NCBI GenBank assembly: GCA_002964805.2
Contig: PUDQ02000121.1
Coordinates: 30,212-94,211 of the forward strand
From: Trametes villosa
Taxonomy: Eukaryota > Basidiomycota > Agaricomycetes > Polyporales > Polyporaceae
DNA: 64,000 bases
Direction of reading: 5' to 3'
Shown here: positions 22,911 through 35,382 of the stretch, piece by piece
How positions within the stretch are numbered: position 1 is the first letter of the stretch
Layout of the letters: each line of letters opens with the position of its first letter
The notes under the pieces: model-generated
Told to the model about the DNA's origin: nothing
The model's database searches: none
The model's input: only the letters and a program-made list of their open reading frames with translations
Made by a program: the position numbers and the translations under genes

Positions 22911-23860
22911 CCCTATGCGTCCCAGAAAACTGGATGGAGGAAAATTCAATATTCGAAAGTATACAGGTATGTTGCTCCACTACCCTCGACGGACGGTGGA
23001 CTAACGCTCGCTTCACGACACTAGACTCCCCGGACCCCGTCCATGACTCTATCCGAACACATCGCCATCGTAGCAGAATCAGGCAAGCATGGACACCGTA
23101 GAAGACAGTAATACCCAGAGACTGTGTAGACTGGAAGCTCGGAATAAACACCGTAATGTTGGAAGTGCGATTCTAGGCACGCGCACTAACCAGTCGTGAG
23201 CACATACGTAATCAACGGCCGTAAGCCTCACTGCCCTTTGAGCTACGCCAGACGCTGACTGCTTAGCAGATAGCCGACGGTTTCCCTGTTCGTACGCTGT
23301 CCGGAGTATGTGGTCACAACTGGTGGCACAGAACGCCCGGCAGAAAGACCGCGTGGAAGTTGTGTACCATCCGCCCGAAGGCCCCGTTTGACTAGCACAC
23401 TAACAGCCCCGTATATATCGATCAGCGCGACTCGCTCCGCTCAGGTCCCAGTGCCTAAAATCAATTCGGATCCCAGCCCTCGGCCTTGTAAGTCGCGCGC
23501 CTTCCCGACAGACCACCCAGCGATATCGATGCGCGCAGCTTACCTGGCGCTCTCGATCATACATTCTCTCAGCTCCTTCCCAACGTCCCGTCACTACGGC
23601 GTAGAGCGTAAGAATACACTCGAGCGGTTGCATCTCGAGAGGTCGCATGTACGGTGGCGATGGCTTGCTATCGAGCGCAGAGAACTCGAGCGCGTCTCAC
23701 ATACACCCGTCGGGCGGGCACACCGCGCCTTTTCACAGAGGACCCGATGAACAGACCTATTCTCTGAAGGCAGGGTTCATACATTAATAGCGTGGCGAGT
23801 GAAATGGAGAGGGATACATGCTAGTTCTACAGACGTTGTATACGTCGTTCGAGTCCGTTC
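22911..23860. other. Intergenic region 3' of HET2
   Basis: No gene assembled. A minus-strand tRNA-like stretch near 23465-23540 was considered and not accepted. The rest shows only short unsupported frames. Confidence 0.4.
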
Positions 23861-23864
23861 TACA

Positions 23865-26800
23865 TCAGGATACACGCCTCCGAGCCGAAAAACTGAAGAA
23901 AGCCGAGATTGCTCTCCGAACCGCACCCCGTTGTCGCGACTGCGGCTGAAAGTTCATGATAGCACGTTCCGGGTGAGCGAGCACGAAAATAGTCTGCAGA
24001 TAACGCGCAGGCGTACCGGGGGCGTAGCGAGGGCGTCAAGACGTGAAAGCACCTCCGCCATCTGGGACGAGAGGACAGCGTTCTGGGAAGAGAGGGAGTC
24101 GACTTTGGAGGCCAGTTCGGCGTTCTTGGACGTCAGATCGCGAATCTGAGAGGTCATCGTGGTGTTCTTCGACTCTATGTCCTCGATATGAGACGTCATG
24201 GCGGACGCCTGCGCCCGCGGCTCCTCGTCGGCGTCCTCGCGTCGTGGTTCTTCGACGCTGTACCGGCTTGCGTACGTGATGGCGGAGTCCTGGTCGCTCC
24301 TGCCGCCGTCTGCCTTGGGCTGGTTCGCTGCGGCGGAAGAGATGGGCGTCGTTGAGGACGAGCTCTGGAACTCGCGAGCTGGGGAAGGGGTTGGCTCGCG
24401 TTGAGGCGCCTCGTACGGGAGCGTGGGCGAAGGCTCTTGCGCGACAAACACTATTTCGACGCCTTGGTTTCCCGTGTCTCGCGGGTCGGACGCTTGGCGC
24501 TGTGACCGAAGTGAAAATCAGCTCTCGCGAGTCGCACCCGAAACCTATCGGGAGAAGCGCACCTCTAATCCAACGGCTGCACCCTCGGCCTGTGCGCGAC
24601 CGGCAAGGTTGGTAGGCGAGGAAGCGGGCGCACTCTCCGAAGTGACGGCAGCTACGCCGTCTGGGCCGACGGCTGCAGCGGAGCTCATGGACACCGTGGA
24701 AGGGGCGAACGGACTCGGCGCGCGCGCCTCTGCGATGGCAGGATCCACCTCTGGGTACAACACCGCGTCGCCGTTCTGCTGTAGTTCAACTGCGCCCGAG
24801 CTGCTATCGCCAGAGCCTCGGACACCCTCGGCTGAAAATCCGTCTGCAGGCGCGCGAGCAGTGGTAGCGGCTCTATCTCGAGCCGTCACGATGTCTTCAG
24901 AGGAGGGATTTAGTATCTTCTTCAGCCATGCGGAGGTCCCCGTGCAGAACAAATCCGCCCGAACTCCCGACGTCTCACGAGGGCCCTCGTCCGAGTGCAG
25001 GAGACCTTGTTCGAGCGTGGCGGGGCTATCGGCCTTTTGCTGTAGGTGCGCGTCGCTGATGTCTGGGTTGGAGGGGATTCTGGACAGGGGCTGCGGTGTG
25101 GCATCATGCGAGGGCGCGTCTGGCTTTGGAGGTGAGACGGCGAGGTGTTCCTGTATAACGACAGTTTTCTGTAAGCCCCGGATGCTTTCACACCGATTGT
25201 AACTGTTAGCAATGCAAACTCACCTCCACGTAAGTGAGATCCTCAGAGAAAGATGGATACACAGCGCCAGCCCTCTTCGTCTCACTGGATCCGGGCGGCG
25301 AGTCGCCATCGACACCTGCTGACTGTTGTCGCTTTCGGCCACTTTCAGGGGTTATAGAAGTTCTCGAAGTCTGCGACGAATGCGCCGTTTGGTTGTCTTC
25401 AGCGGTGCTGTCCTCTTCCGTTCTTGTATTCAGTGAGCGTTTTGAAAACTCCCCACTGATCTCCACCGAAAGCCACACGGTCGTAGGGTTGCGAACCGAG
25501 CCCAGGTCGTATGGACTGCGCTCTAGGGTCACTCGCAGAGCCCGAACATCGTCTAACTCTTCAGTCTGAGGATCAGAAGGGAGGAGAAAGTCGGCGCGGG
25601 CATATGCGAAAGCCTTTTGTGTGAAGTTCGTTTTCTTGACGACTTCTTCAGAGGCGACCGAAGAACTGCCCTGAGAGCATGGCGAGGAGTGAGTGTCGGG
25701 AAACTGAAAGCAATCGGAGTCGGTGATGAGTACGTGGAACTCAACAGACATTGGATCGTCGTGGCCGTCTAGTACAATGGTAGGCCTCAACCGGATATAC
25801 TGTCGAAGGCTGTCGCAAGACGGGTGTGGAAGCGTCAGGGTGGTCTCCAAGGTGTATCGGTTCTTCCCGCGCGCCACCTGCAAGGGGGAAATCGTGAAGC
25901 CGCGCTTCCCAAGGTCTCCGAGAGTGCCAGGTGCGAGGGCAAAGGTCCAGCGCCAGGCACCCTCGCCACGCTCACGATCGGACCTGCTTGCATAAGTGTA
26001 ACTATAGGTCGCCCTCAGAGCGGGATTCCATTGAAGCGCCTTCGGTTCCGGGGGGTCCGAGTCATGGCGCAGGAGGGAGACCTCGGCCAACTCCGGTTTG
26101 AAGTGAGCCAGGAGTTTCGCGAGCGCCTCCGGAGTGATGTGAACGGTGTGGTAAGGGATATAGGTGGTGTCGCAAGTGCATGGGCAGTCGTAGAGTCCGA
26201 GATGGCTCCCAATGAGGGATCCCACGAGTCCACGCCCACTCCTCCGATCCGAGGTAGTAGATGGTTGGAGAAGGAGCGCGACGAGGTTCCCCTCCATGTC
26301 CTCGCACTGTAGCAGCGCTAATCTGTCCGGCTGATGCCGTATCCCGCAGTGCTCGCGCAGCTGTTCCCAGTGATCGAAATGCAGGATGTTCGGAAATTGT
26401 CGTAGTAACTGCGCCAGATCGAAACAAAGCAATTGCAAGCGGACACCTTGGGGACTGAAGATGCAGTGCAACGGCGGGACGTTCTGGGTCCCTTCGAGGT
26501 GGAGCCGGGATGAGAACTCTGCCGGTGTTACTGGCCTCGCAGTATCATATGGGTAGTCCACAGACTCAGAGCGTTCCGGGTATACGGGCACGCTGGACGT
26601 CAATAAAGCTGGTGACGAATCGGGGTCTGGGCCCCCATACCAGAGACTTGGATGTTCCGAGTCAGCGATAAGGTCGCCATCCAGAATGAAGTACGTCCCC
26701 CAGGCGAAAATGCTTTGGTCCGGGATGGTCCTAATGATCTCCTCCTGGAGACGGAGGAATGCGTTCGCGCCCTCGCCGTAGATGGGGGACATGTGGACGC

Positions 26801-27632
26801 CGAAGAGACCCATCAAGCAGTATGCCTGGTCCTCGACGCGCGTGGTCTCCCGGTACGCAGCCCACGACATCCTCTGTGACACGCTTGCTGAATCGACGGA
26901 GTCCCGGCCGATGAGAACGCCGATGGAAATCTTGGTAGTGCGAGCTAGAATGTCGGCAAGCCCCATCTTCGTCCCGATGAACGTCCAGGTATGCGCCAGG
27001 AACTCGATGCGCTCCGGCGCGATGAGCTCCTGAAGCGTCCATCCGCGCTCGTGCCACCTGCTGTTTGGAAAGCAGCCGATTCCCGTTCTTGCCAAGTCGC
27101 CGTCTTCGGAGACGTCCGCGAGGTAGACGTAGCACATGTCCGAGAGCCGGTACCACTCGTACATCGAGTTGATCGCCTCAGACAGCTCCGCGCTGCTCTC
27201 CTTGTTGATGCAGCACGTGTCGTTCCAGACGAGAGCAAAACCGGCTTCGCGCGCCACCCTACAGAGGCCCTTGATTTTGTTTGATAGCGGGGATTCTGGG
27301 TAGAATATGATACTAACGCCATCGTCGTCCGCATCTGAGCCCGAGTCCACGTCCGATCCCGGGCCTGAGCCCGCGTCCGAGTCCGTATCCGAGTCTGAAC
27401 CCGTGTTGGACGGGCGGGGGGATTGAGGCCAGTCGATACTACTAGGCCCTTCTCCGTCAGGCTTCTTCTTTGCCGCTTCCACTGCTGCTTGGATTTTTCG
27501 TACGTCGTCGTACGTCTGCTCGCCGCCCTCCTCGGGTGTCCTCCAGACGTGAGATAGAATGGCGTACCGGACCCGTCCGGGGTCGATGTGCCATTCGAAC
27601 TCGCCCGTCCAGGTGTTCAAAAATCGCGGCAT
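23865..27632 (-). CDS. HET2: HET-domain protein with C-terminal coiled coil
   Basis: Exons 27632-25224, 25168-24563, 24499-24017 and 23945-23865 give about 1192 residues. The HET motifs match HET1 (LSHVWR, WNDTCCINK, RGWTLQELIAP, CLMGLFGVHMSPIYGEG). It has an acidic insertion rich in Gly-Ser-Asp between about residues 75 and 110 (27425-27325), absent from the other copies. The coiled-coil exon has eight heptads (from 24199). The last exon is read one base out of frame relative to HET1 and HET3, because the exon 3 donor region is one base shorter (CCCCCG|GTACGC against CCCTCAG|GTACGC), so the tail is a different 26-residue sequence. Intron 1 retention would stop after five residues. Otherwise the gene is intact. 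Function as for HET1, inferred from the family. Confidence 0.88.
24032..24199 (-). other. HET2 heptad repeat segment (8 heptads)
   Basis: Eight 7-residue units from MTSHIED to VLSRLDA. It has one unit more than HET1 (the extra unit is LTSKNAE / LASKVDS type) and is otherwise aligned along its length. Confidence 0.8.
27325..27425 (-). repeat. Acidic Gly-Ser-Asp low-complexity insertion in HET2
   Basis: Imperfect repeats of a GAxTCxGAC type encode GSDSDTDSDAGSGPGSD-like sequence inside the HET domain, at the variable loop between the DDVRKIQ helix and PLSDKIK. HET1 and HET3 have a shorter sequence with a FDT/LDT..NAPFP core here. Confidence 0.8.
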
Positions 27633-27633
27633 G

Positions 27634-27830
27634 CTGTAAACGACGACAAAGGGTTGTGAGCAATTCATTTTGACTAGACTGATCGGCAATTATGCACTCA
27701 CCTCGCTGCGGCGCAAGACAGAGAGGGCGGTCAAGCGGGGGCGGGAGGGGCAGATATGGGAGGAAGGGCTGACAGCGTGCCCGATACGCGTGTGTAGTTT
27801 GCGCACACCGCGGTCAAACGCCTTTATACC
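27634..27830 (-). promoter_or_regulatory. HET2 core promoter and 5'-UTR intron
   Basis: TATAAA (27828-27823), then about 29 bp to CACGCGTATCGGGCACGC and TGTCAGCCCTTCCTC (27795-27761), then a short 5' UTR and a 68-bp intron, GTGAGT at 27701 to GTTTACAG at 27634, one base before the ATG. Confidence 0.72.
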
Positions 27831-27839
27831 CAGCCGCGA

Positions 27840-29690
27840 GTCCACCACGTTCCGCATGTGCGCGCTCGAAGCGATCGAGTTCATAGCTGCATACAAGGTT
27901 CTGTCCACCAGGACGCACCTGTGCCGCTCTCGAAGACGCCTGCCGCCCATGCAGCTGCGATTCCGTTCTCGAACAGGCAAACACTCGCATTCTGCCTCCC
28001 CGTTACAATTCGTGTGCAGGCGCGAGTGGAAACAGAACAGCATCGCGCATACGATTCAAGTTCTCCAATGAGCAGCTATATTCGTGATCGCGGCGGCGAG
28101 TAGGGCACCGGCTCCCTAGGGCGGTTATGATCCCTCTGCGCATTGCTTCGATCCGGCGAAACGCGGAGCCTGTACATACTGCTGTATTCACCGGCCTGGT
28201 GGCCCTAAGGTTTCGCAATGTACCCGCGTGCACGAAGCGCCGCGGGCGGGATGCAGGTACCGGCTTGCCATCTTGAAACGCGCGGACGGGCGCACCGCAT
28301 CGCTGAATGAGTGGTTCAACCAAAATAGCCTGCTCATCCAGCGATGGTCACGCGGCATTGCCTCAATCGCAGCGATGCTGGTCCGCCCGGCCCATTATCT
28401 AGATTGAAAGGTGACAGATTATATTGCGAACGCGCAAGCAGGGCGATGCAACGTAGAACATACGAAACGACGAGGAAGCAGGCGCAACGTCACGACGTAC
28501 CGATTGCAGCGTGACCAGGGGTTGGGTATAGGAGTGGGCGAGGAACCAGCACGCCCTACTACGTCGCGCGATATGTGAGGCGTTCTGTATAGGTAGTAAC
28601 CCCGTGCTGGAGAGGATGTTGTTTAGTGTTTGCTTCGCCTCCCAGCCCCTCGCGCCACCGCAACCTACCTAAGCATACAGTGACACGTCGAATCAGGCGT
28701 GCCTACACGGCGAATGGCAGGGGACCCAGAGAAAGCATAGGTACTTCCTCCTCGCGCTGCTCGGTCGAGGTGTCCCCTCGTCCATTGGAGTTGAACCAGA
28801 CCGGTTGCGCTGCTTGTCGCAACCTCATCCCTCGAGCGGGCGGGCACATTCAGGTCCTGCCATCGGCTTAGCGAGGTGTGTGCGCCCTTGATAGCCTTTG
28901 TGCCCTGCGACGGTTGCCCACGCCCCTCAAGCGCAAATTGACCCCGCTCTTCTTCATGAACATCGCGCAGCTCTCCTCGGGCCGAGCGAGCCTGCGGGAC
29001 GTTCGGCCGGGGTTCTCCTGCTTCACCCACGCCTTTCGAGACGGGATCCGGAAGCCGTGGAGGGCGAGCGCACACGTTCGCCATGCGTGCACTCTCCACG
29101 CCCTCCGGCGCGTCCGAATCCGGCCACGAGGTTCAAGTATCCTGCGGGGACATGAGACGTGTGGTGGGCAGGTCCGGGTCTCCAGACTGATGCGTACCAG
29201 CCCCTTGTTCCGCGCGACTCCGTACACCTCGGGCGTTCATTCTCCCGAGGAACTTGTGGACGACATATCCGCGAACTCGTCCACGCAGCCGGTGCGAGCG
29301 GTGTCGATCACGGGCAGGGCGCGCGCGTTGCGATACACGATCTTCTGGCCAAGGGCAGTTGCGGAACGTCGAAGGTCGCGACATGCAGGGGGCGCATCGC
29401 GCGTGTAATACGCCGCGATGATGGGTGATACTGTGAGGAAGTTCATACGACTGAAACCTGCCAGGAGGCATAAAACTCGTAACTCACATTGCATGGCCCG
29501 TCGGGAGCAAAAGCGACATCGTCTTCGCCTGTTTCGTTCTCGGGCAAACTCTCAGATCGAAAAGCGGCCATGCTCCGGATTTTGCTACATGCCACAATTT
29601 GACAAGAGGAATGAGATGCGCTGCGTGTTCGGGCGACATTGCCGTACCTGCGAGCCTTGGTCCGCAGTGAGGGACCATGCGACTTTTGGA
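27840..29690. other. Region upstream of HET2, no supported gene
   Basis: Longer opposing frames occur at 28.67-29.5 kb on both strands. A minus-strand stretch around 29494-29237 has an acceptor-like end (CTCCTGGCAG) and a plausible composition, but I could not join exons or recognise a family, so it is not called. Confidence 0.35.
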
Positions 29691-31621
29691 CGGCGACATG
29701 ACTGGGCTGCCAATTGCTAGCGAGGTCAGGCCGCCATACAGTGTGCACAGTCGGCAGCGTTGATACGCGAAGCTCGAAGTGCGGGCCTAAAGTAGAGAGT
29801 ATACACGCGTGAGCATCGGAGACGCACTGTACTTCCAGAGCCAGCCCCTGCATCGGAAAAGCCGGTTCATCACAGTCTATTAGGTACACAATTGAGGCGT
29901 AGGACGGCGTGAGCCATCCAGGCGCACGGGTGTACTAGGACCGCCCACTTTTGCAACGTGCACAGAACGTACACAGATAAACGTCAAGGAGAAGCTTACC
30001 TGAAGACATGAAAAATCAGATAACAAGCGTAGTCGCTCTTCTCAGGGCTCCAGGTATGCAGGACGTGCGCGGTCTTGAGTTTGAGGTATCGGTCGCGTAG
30101 TACGGAGATCTGGAAAGTAGGCATGGTAATGCTCTTAGACAGAGCTGAGGCCCAGAGTAGACACATGAGTACTGAGTGCCGGCGAGATCGCAGAGCTTTG
30201 CAAGCGACAGACACTCAGGGGAGTCGTGGACAGTGGGGAGAAGGAGAAGACGAAGAGCAGCACCGAGCGCCTGGTCTGTCAGTGCGAGCGCTAGCAGCAG
30301 TTACGTCATGCCCGCACTGGCCAGCTCTGTTCACTCTGGCGCTTGACGCGCCTCTCTCATCGCTAGTTCCACCTACACCCGGCTCGAGCTACCCCTCCGG
30401 GAAGCCTTTCTGTGTCCAGAGGGCATCCGGAAAGATAATAACATGCTCTCCCGCCAGACATAACACACGGTAAGACATCATATGTTTATTCACACAACCT
30501 CTACTGATCATGCTGGTCGCCGCCGGATAGCTACTCCCTCGAGTGAACCTTGAAGCTGTCGGGGCAGAATTCGAGGTAATCTCGAGTGTAGTACGCATAG
30601 TCAATGTACGATCCACCAACAACATAACACTCGGCAACATCGGAAGCGGAGCTCAGCAGGATGTGATAGGCGTGGACGTACGCAGCCATTGTAAGTGGGC
30701 TCTGGCTGACTCTGAAGACCGCTGTTGTCAGTTGTCTCGCGACATTGTCCGAGATGTCATGCAACTACCCGCTTGAGGGATATTGTCAGTTCGGACTAAA
30801 ACTCATCGTCGGGTTCGGGTGCTCACACATCGGGCGTATAGGCGTAAGCACCACTAACTTGGCAGGATCATACCGAGGCTTCACGCAAGTTCCCCGCATC
30901 TGTGCACACGCTATGACGCGCGTGAGTGTTCGGGACGGCGGAAACACTCGGTCGGCATGGATATGTAAACCGTGACCTGGACTTTGGACGCTTACGACGT
31001 GCTCCACCGCATCTAGCCCGAGGTGTCACTCGCAGGCTCAGGGCTGCTGAGCGACAAGTCTGCGGACAGCGAGGTACACGACGCTCGGTAGGTCGCATGA
31101 TTATCGACAATTCCGTGAGTGCTCACGATCTTGTGTAGATGAATGGCGTTCACTGACTTCCCACACGTCGCTGTATTCGTTGGCACACCTCTCATCGGGG
31201 CGCTATCGCGCGAAATGATTGGGGCACCCGGCTCCGCTACGGCTGGCCTCGATCGAAGAGACAGCCCTACAAGCGTACGAGCAGCGTTGGAAAACACGTT
31301 CTGTGCTACGATGTGGGTGCGTCGATCTCGTTGAGAGGCTCCGCGCGCTCGCTCATACCAGTATCTTCTGACAATCTCAGTACAGTCGGCGGCACCCACG
31401 TCCCTGCGGCTCCAGACGGCTCGCAAGTCTTCGCACGACCCATGGGGGCATGAAATCCGTGCGAGCGGTCCTTGCAGAGCCGGTATAGGGCATGCCTGGA
31501 CGCCTGGAAGCGGACGGGAGACGGGTACAGGGGCCCTACGCCTGGTAGTGCCGAGTATTCCTACGGATGCACGTCTTAGGTGTTGATACTTAGATAACAC
31601 GTTCCACAGCCATACCCGTCG

Positions 31622-32005
31622 ATGGAAGAAGCTACATCTCAGCCCTCATCGTTTCGTGAGCGCTCCCCGTTTCCCAAGCCCGCTGCTCCAGAACCTAATG
31701 GGATGATTATACCTTGCAGCATCGACCCGCTCCACAGGATCTTGGCGAAGGCGAAGCTCGAGCGCGGCGACATCATCCTCTTCTCCCTCTCTGCAGACCT
31801 TGAGACGGCACACCGCGACGACGGATGGCTTGAGCTCCCTGACTTCGTCAATCCACCCCCCGGTGCGACCCGCTCGTTTGGTAACACGGACGACGCGGAG
31901 CTATTTCTTCATCCTGCTTATCTAGAGGTGGAAGTGGCTGAGGTGCGGAAGGGGATGCGCGACGGCCGACGTGTCGTGCATGGCGAACCACCTCTCCTCG
32001 CATAG
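31622..32005 (+). CDS. Small hypothetical protein, MEEATSQ frame
   Basis: A 127-residue frame starting MEEATSQPSSFRERSP, with a middle part (DPLHRILAKAKLERGDIILFSL, then HRDDGWLELPDFVNPPPG) that reads like a globular domain. No family is recognised. A related but broken copy, MEEVTSQHSSIRACS.., lies in the inverted duplicate at 50136-49903 on the minus strand, keeping the start and the ILARGGIFVFSV segment. Conservation of this frame is the only support. It may be one exon of a larger decayed gene. Confidence 0.35.
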   Translation: MEEATSQPSSFRERSPFPKPAAPEPNGMIIPCSIDPLHRILAKAKLERGDIILFSLSADLETAHRDDGWLELPDFVNPPPGATRSFGNTDDAELFLHPAYLEVEVAEVRKGMRDGRRVVHGEPPLLA

Positions 32006-33849
32006 TACACGTTTCTGACTATCATTCCTTCCCTTGGCTGGTTGAGGGTGAGGCGACCCCGGAGTGTGGATGATACTCTCCGCTCCCAAACCTTCGAGTA
32101 GTCGACAGAGGGTAATCATTCTCGTGGATAATATGGTACATAATACATGATAACTGTGCGCGAACCAGACAAGGCAGTTCGCAACGTATGCGTGCGCACC
32201 ATCTTGCACGCTCCCCGGAATGACGTGGAACGTCTTCCAGCTCTTCTCCGTTACAGCTCATTCGTCGCGCACACACGCACCTGTGTACATTCCGACGCCA
32301 TCTTGTGCGTCCTATGTCGTTGCTGTTACCGACACACCGCGCGCAGGCACGGGTGTGTCAGGCGCTTTCTGGACAGCTGTGCCCTGGTCGAAGAGGCGCT
32401 GAGATCTTCCGCCGTTCGCCGGTTTTCTGCTTAAACTCTGCCCATGCACGCATTACGGTGAGTCAACGCACATGCATAGATGCGAATAGTAGGGAGGATG
32501 ACGTACATAGTGCCTCTGGAAGAAACCATTCGGTCCCCTGTCGCGGAGCACGAGGGGAACGGGCACACTCGTCGTCAGGCTGTAGTTGGTGCGCCCGCGC
32601 GCTCGAGTCATCAGTACTCGAGTGAGTACTCCCGCTCAGCTGCGTTATTGTGAGCAAGATGGTAGCGAAGAGAAGGGGGAGGAGCGAACGTACCTTCCTC
32701 GACACCCTCTTCGGAGCTGAGGATCTTTCTTGCATCCTTCCTTCGAGGGTAGAAGGATGGGGTAGGCAATGCGAGGCGATACAGATCGAGGACGTACGTC
32801 GATGCCCCTAGACTACATCTGCGTCTCTAGGACCTGGGACGCTGCCACAACAAGCTCCCGCCTCCAAGCTCGCATCCACGTACGTGTCGCAACAATTGTT
32901 TGGCTCCTCATATCGTTCGCCAACGCATGCGATCCCTCGCTCGTGAATACACCCCCGTGCGGTGCGCTACGTCCCCAAGGGCGATCGGCTGGAACTCGTG
33001 GTCTTCCGCGATCCTGTCCCGCCGGAAGGAGCGGCTTCACCTGGCCCTGCGACTGTGTTAAGTACAACCGCATCTTCCCCGCGTAGAGGCCCGCGTGAGC
33101 CACACACGACGAGTATCTAGTGTACATGTCACCCGTGGAGGTTGAACATTTGAAGGCTCGACGAACTCGCACCGGAATGGTGGGCGTCGCGCACTGCGGA
33201 ATCGGCGCCTGCGCTGCAGATGGGGACAAGGATATCGATCTTGATGGCCTGAACGGGATGCTCCTTCGCGACAACATTGAAGACGGTGCGCATCAATCCT
33301 GTGTTGTCATGAGCACACCAGGAAACGACATGGAGGGGTGTTAGCGTTTGAGTTTTGGAATCATCAAGCTCAGACGCACCTTGTCCGCGGGCGGGAAGTT
33401 CGAAGAGTGGACACGTCGACTGGCGGCAGTGAGCGCCTCTACGTCCTTCGAGTCAATGGCGAACGTACCTCTTTGCGCACAAAGACTGTGCAGGACGTAC
33501 TTGGCCTTTTAGCGAGAACGCGGATAGTGTGCGTAGCGTACTGGCTCGCGTAGGTCCCATCGGTCTTCCGCAACTCGACTATGAGTCCGGTCCTCCACGG
33601 CGATACTGAACACAGTGCAAAAGAAGTGTCTTGTAAGCTTCTGCTTGAATCAGACCTAATTTTGCTCCTGACCTGGCATTTCGGGGTGAGCTTCGATGGT
33701 TTGTGCCAGCGCAAGGACGTTGAACCGCGGCGGGAACTATCGACGTCCTGTGACGGATAGACTTGCACAGAGCGCGCCATACGTGCCATACTAGAGCATA
33801 GATAATCCCATGGCCAGAGCGAGCGAGTGACGGTGGACGAGGCCTCGGA

Positions 33850-34060
33850 GAGAGAGAGCGAGAGGCAACGACGACGCCCATCGATGGCCTGTGCACAGGT
33901 CGTGCGACGCGGGAGAAGCACGGTCACGTGTCCGCGTGCGCTACGCCCGCGTGGCCCGCGCCTGCTTTCTCGTCCGCCTTGCCTTCCACCCTCACACCCA
34001 ACCGCGCGACGCTCGAGCTCCATCATTCACCGCAGACACACCGTATGCAGTCTCCATGAT
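33850..34060 (+). other. E-box-containing block (single CACGTG)
   Basis: Contains GGTCACGTGTCCGCGTGCGCTACG, the arm-1 counterpart of the triple E-box repeat at 47.8 kb. Only one CACGTG is present here. Confidence 0.5.
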
Positions 34061-34109
34061 ATACTCTGAGGATACCTAATTGACTAGCTCTACCATGTTC
34101 ACTGCAGAT

Positions 34110-35370
34110 TCGACTTGCACCCGCAAGTCAATGCATATTCTTGGACTGATAAGTAAGCTGAAGAGAAGAAGCCAGAAAACATTTCGCTCGCAAGCTCAAG
34201 ATGAGCGCTGCCGTCGTATGCGGTACTGACTGCTGTTAAAGACCCTGTACTGGAGCTAAATGACGCCCTCGAAGACATGGGGTATCTATGGGCCACAGCA
34301 GTCTGTCCGCAACTTGGTGAGTCACCGATTACTGCCTAGCCTCTCTGCGCGCAGCCTTCAAATAGCTCGCGTTCCAATCCATTCCCAGGGGAAGATTTAC
34401 TAATTTAGTGCCGGCAGCGCCGCTCTTCATAGAGATGGAGATGAGGGCGGTGAGTGCGTTTCGCGACTACGACGTTCACGACACGGCGCGTGTGCTAGGA
34501 ACATGCTGACCCTCCTCTGTAAATCTGGCTCCTTAGGCCTTAGGTCCATTTCAAGTACCGGACGAACGTATGCTCTTCGATGCACAGTGCGACCGCGGGA
34601 GCTGAATACATTTGCGTAACACCACAGGTATGTGTGGCACATCTGTCTAATACATTTCTAGTTGGCCCTGACGACTTCGATAGGCCTGCGCTTGCAATTA
34701 TTTCCGCAGCGCCAGGAGCGCAATGGAGGGAGTCGCCAAGCCCTGCGATAAATCTCGAGCAGTCGTACATCGTAGACCCGAGTAGCGATGGGGGCGCGAC
34801 TCCGAGCGCTAGCTAGCTCGAGCTATCCCAAAGGTCCATCAAAGATGTTCGACAGAAAACGGCGACGTGAAGAGCAGAGAGGGCGGATGCGGCCGGAGGT
34901 CCCAACCTCGGGCCTGGTTTCCCCGCGGTACGTGCAGTTTTTGCTCACTCCCACCGCAATCTTACCGCGGCAATCGCATACCGTGTACCCGCAGATTGTG
35001 CCCGCGGCGTCCTACCGCCTCTTTTGCACGCCCATCTCCTGGGCGCCCGTCGCGCACATTGGACTCGCGACCTCTTCAATTCATCGATCGCGTTTGGACA
35101 GGACATGCCTGTCGCACTGGACGCGCAGCTGCTACCCGCACCGCTCATCGGGCAGACGACACTTCTCGCGAGGCTACTGCCGTTTGCGAGCATTGATACG
35201 GTCATGCGTGTACGCCGCGTCGACGTGTACACGCTCAGCATCCATCCCAGATGAGCACCCGCGGCGCATGACCGTTGGATATGAGTAGAAGACGAGTCGA
35301 CTCGAATCTCGGGACGACATGGATACAGCTGAGCTAGCGTTGCGAGGGGAGTCGAGAGGAATACATGTCG
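34110..35370. other. Intergenic region 3' of HET3
   Basis: No gene assembled. A plus-strand frame at 35024-35254 (containing FGQDMPVALDAQLLP) has protein-like composition but no partners or motif. The rest is unsupported. Confidence 0.35.
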
Positions 35371-35382
35371 GTATCGTGTACA

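Larger units (their letters stand above)
29700..34100 (+). repeat. Inverted duplication, arm 1
   Basis: This block matches 47.6-51.5 kb (perhaps to 52.0 kb) in reverse orientation. Diagnostic pairs are GAGCGCCTGGTCT..AGCAGTTACGTCATG at 30.26 kb with the reverse of 51.39-51.43 kb, GCGACAAGTCTGCGGACAGC at 31.05 kb with the reverse of 50.68-50.70 kb, GTAGTGCCGAG at 31.55 kb with 50.21 kb, the MEEATSQ frame at 31.62 kb with MEEVTSQ at 50.14 kb, and GTCCGCCTTGCCTTCCAC at 33.97 kb with 47.76 kb. Distances between markers agree within a few percent. Similarity is patchy, so the event is old. Confidence 0.7.

Noticed and set aside
23465..23540. Possible minus-strand tRNA (TGGTCTGTCGGGAAGGCGC .. CTTACAAGG)
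   Set aside because: The A-box has a mismatch at the invariant A, the B-box is poor, and neither T-arm nor acceptor stem pairs well.
28665..29500. Opposing frames of 144-176 codons suggesting a gene at 28.7-29.5 kb
   Set aside because: Composition is mildly protein-like on the minus strand near 29.24-29.49 kb, but exons could not be joined and no motif was recognised, so it was left uncalled.
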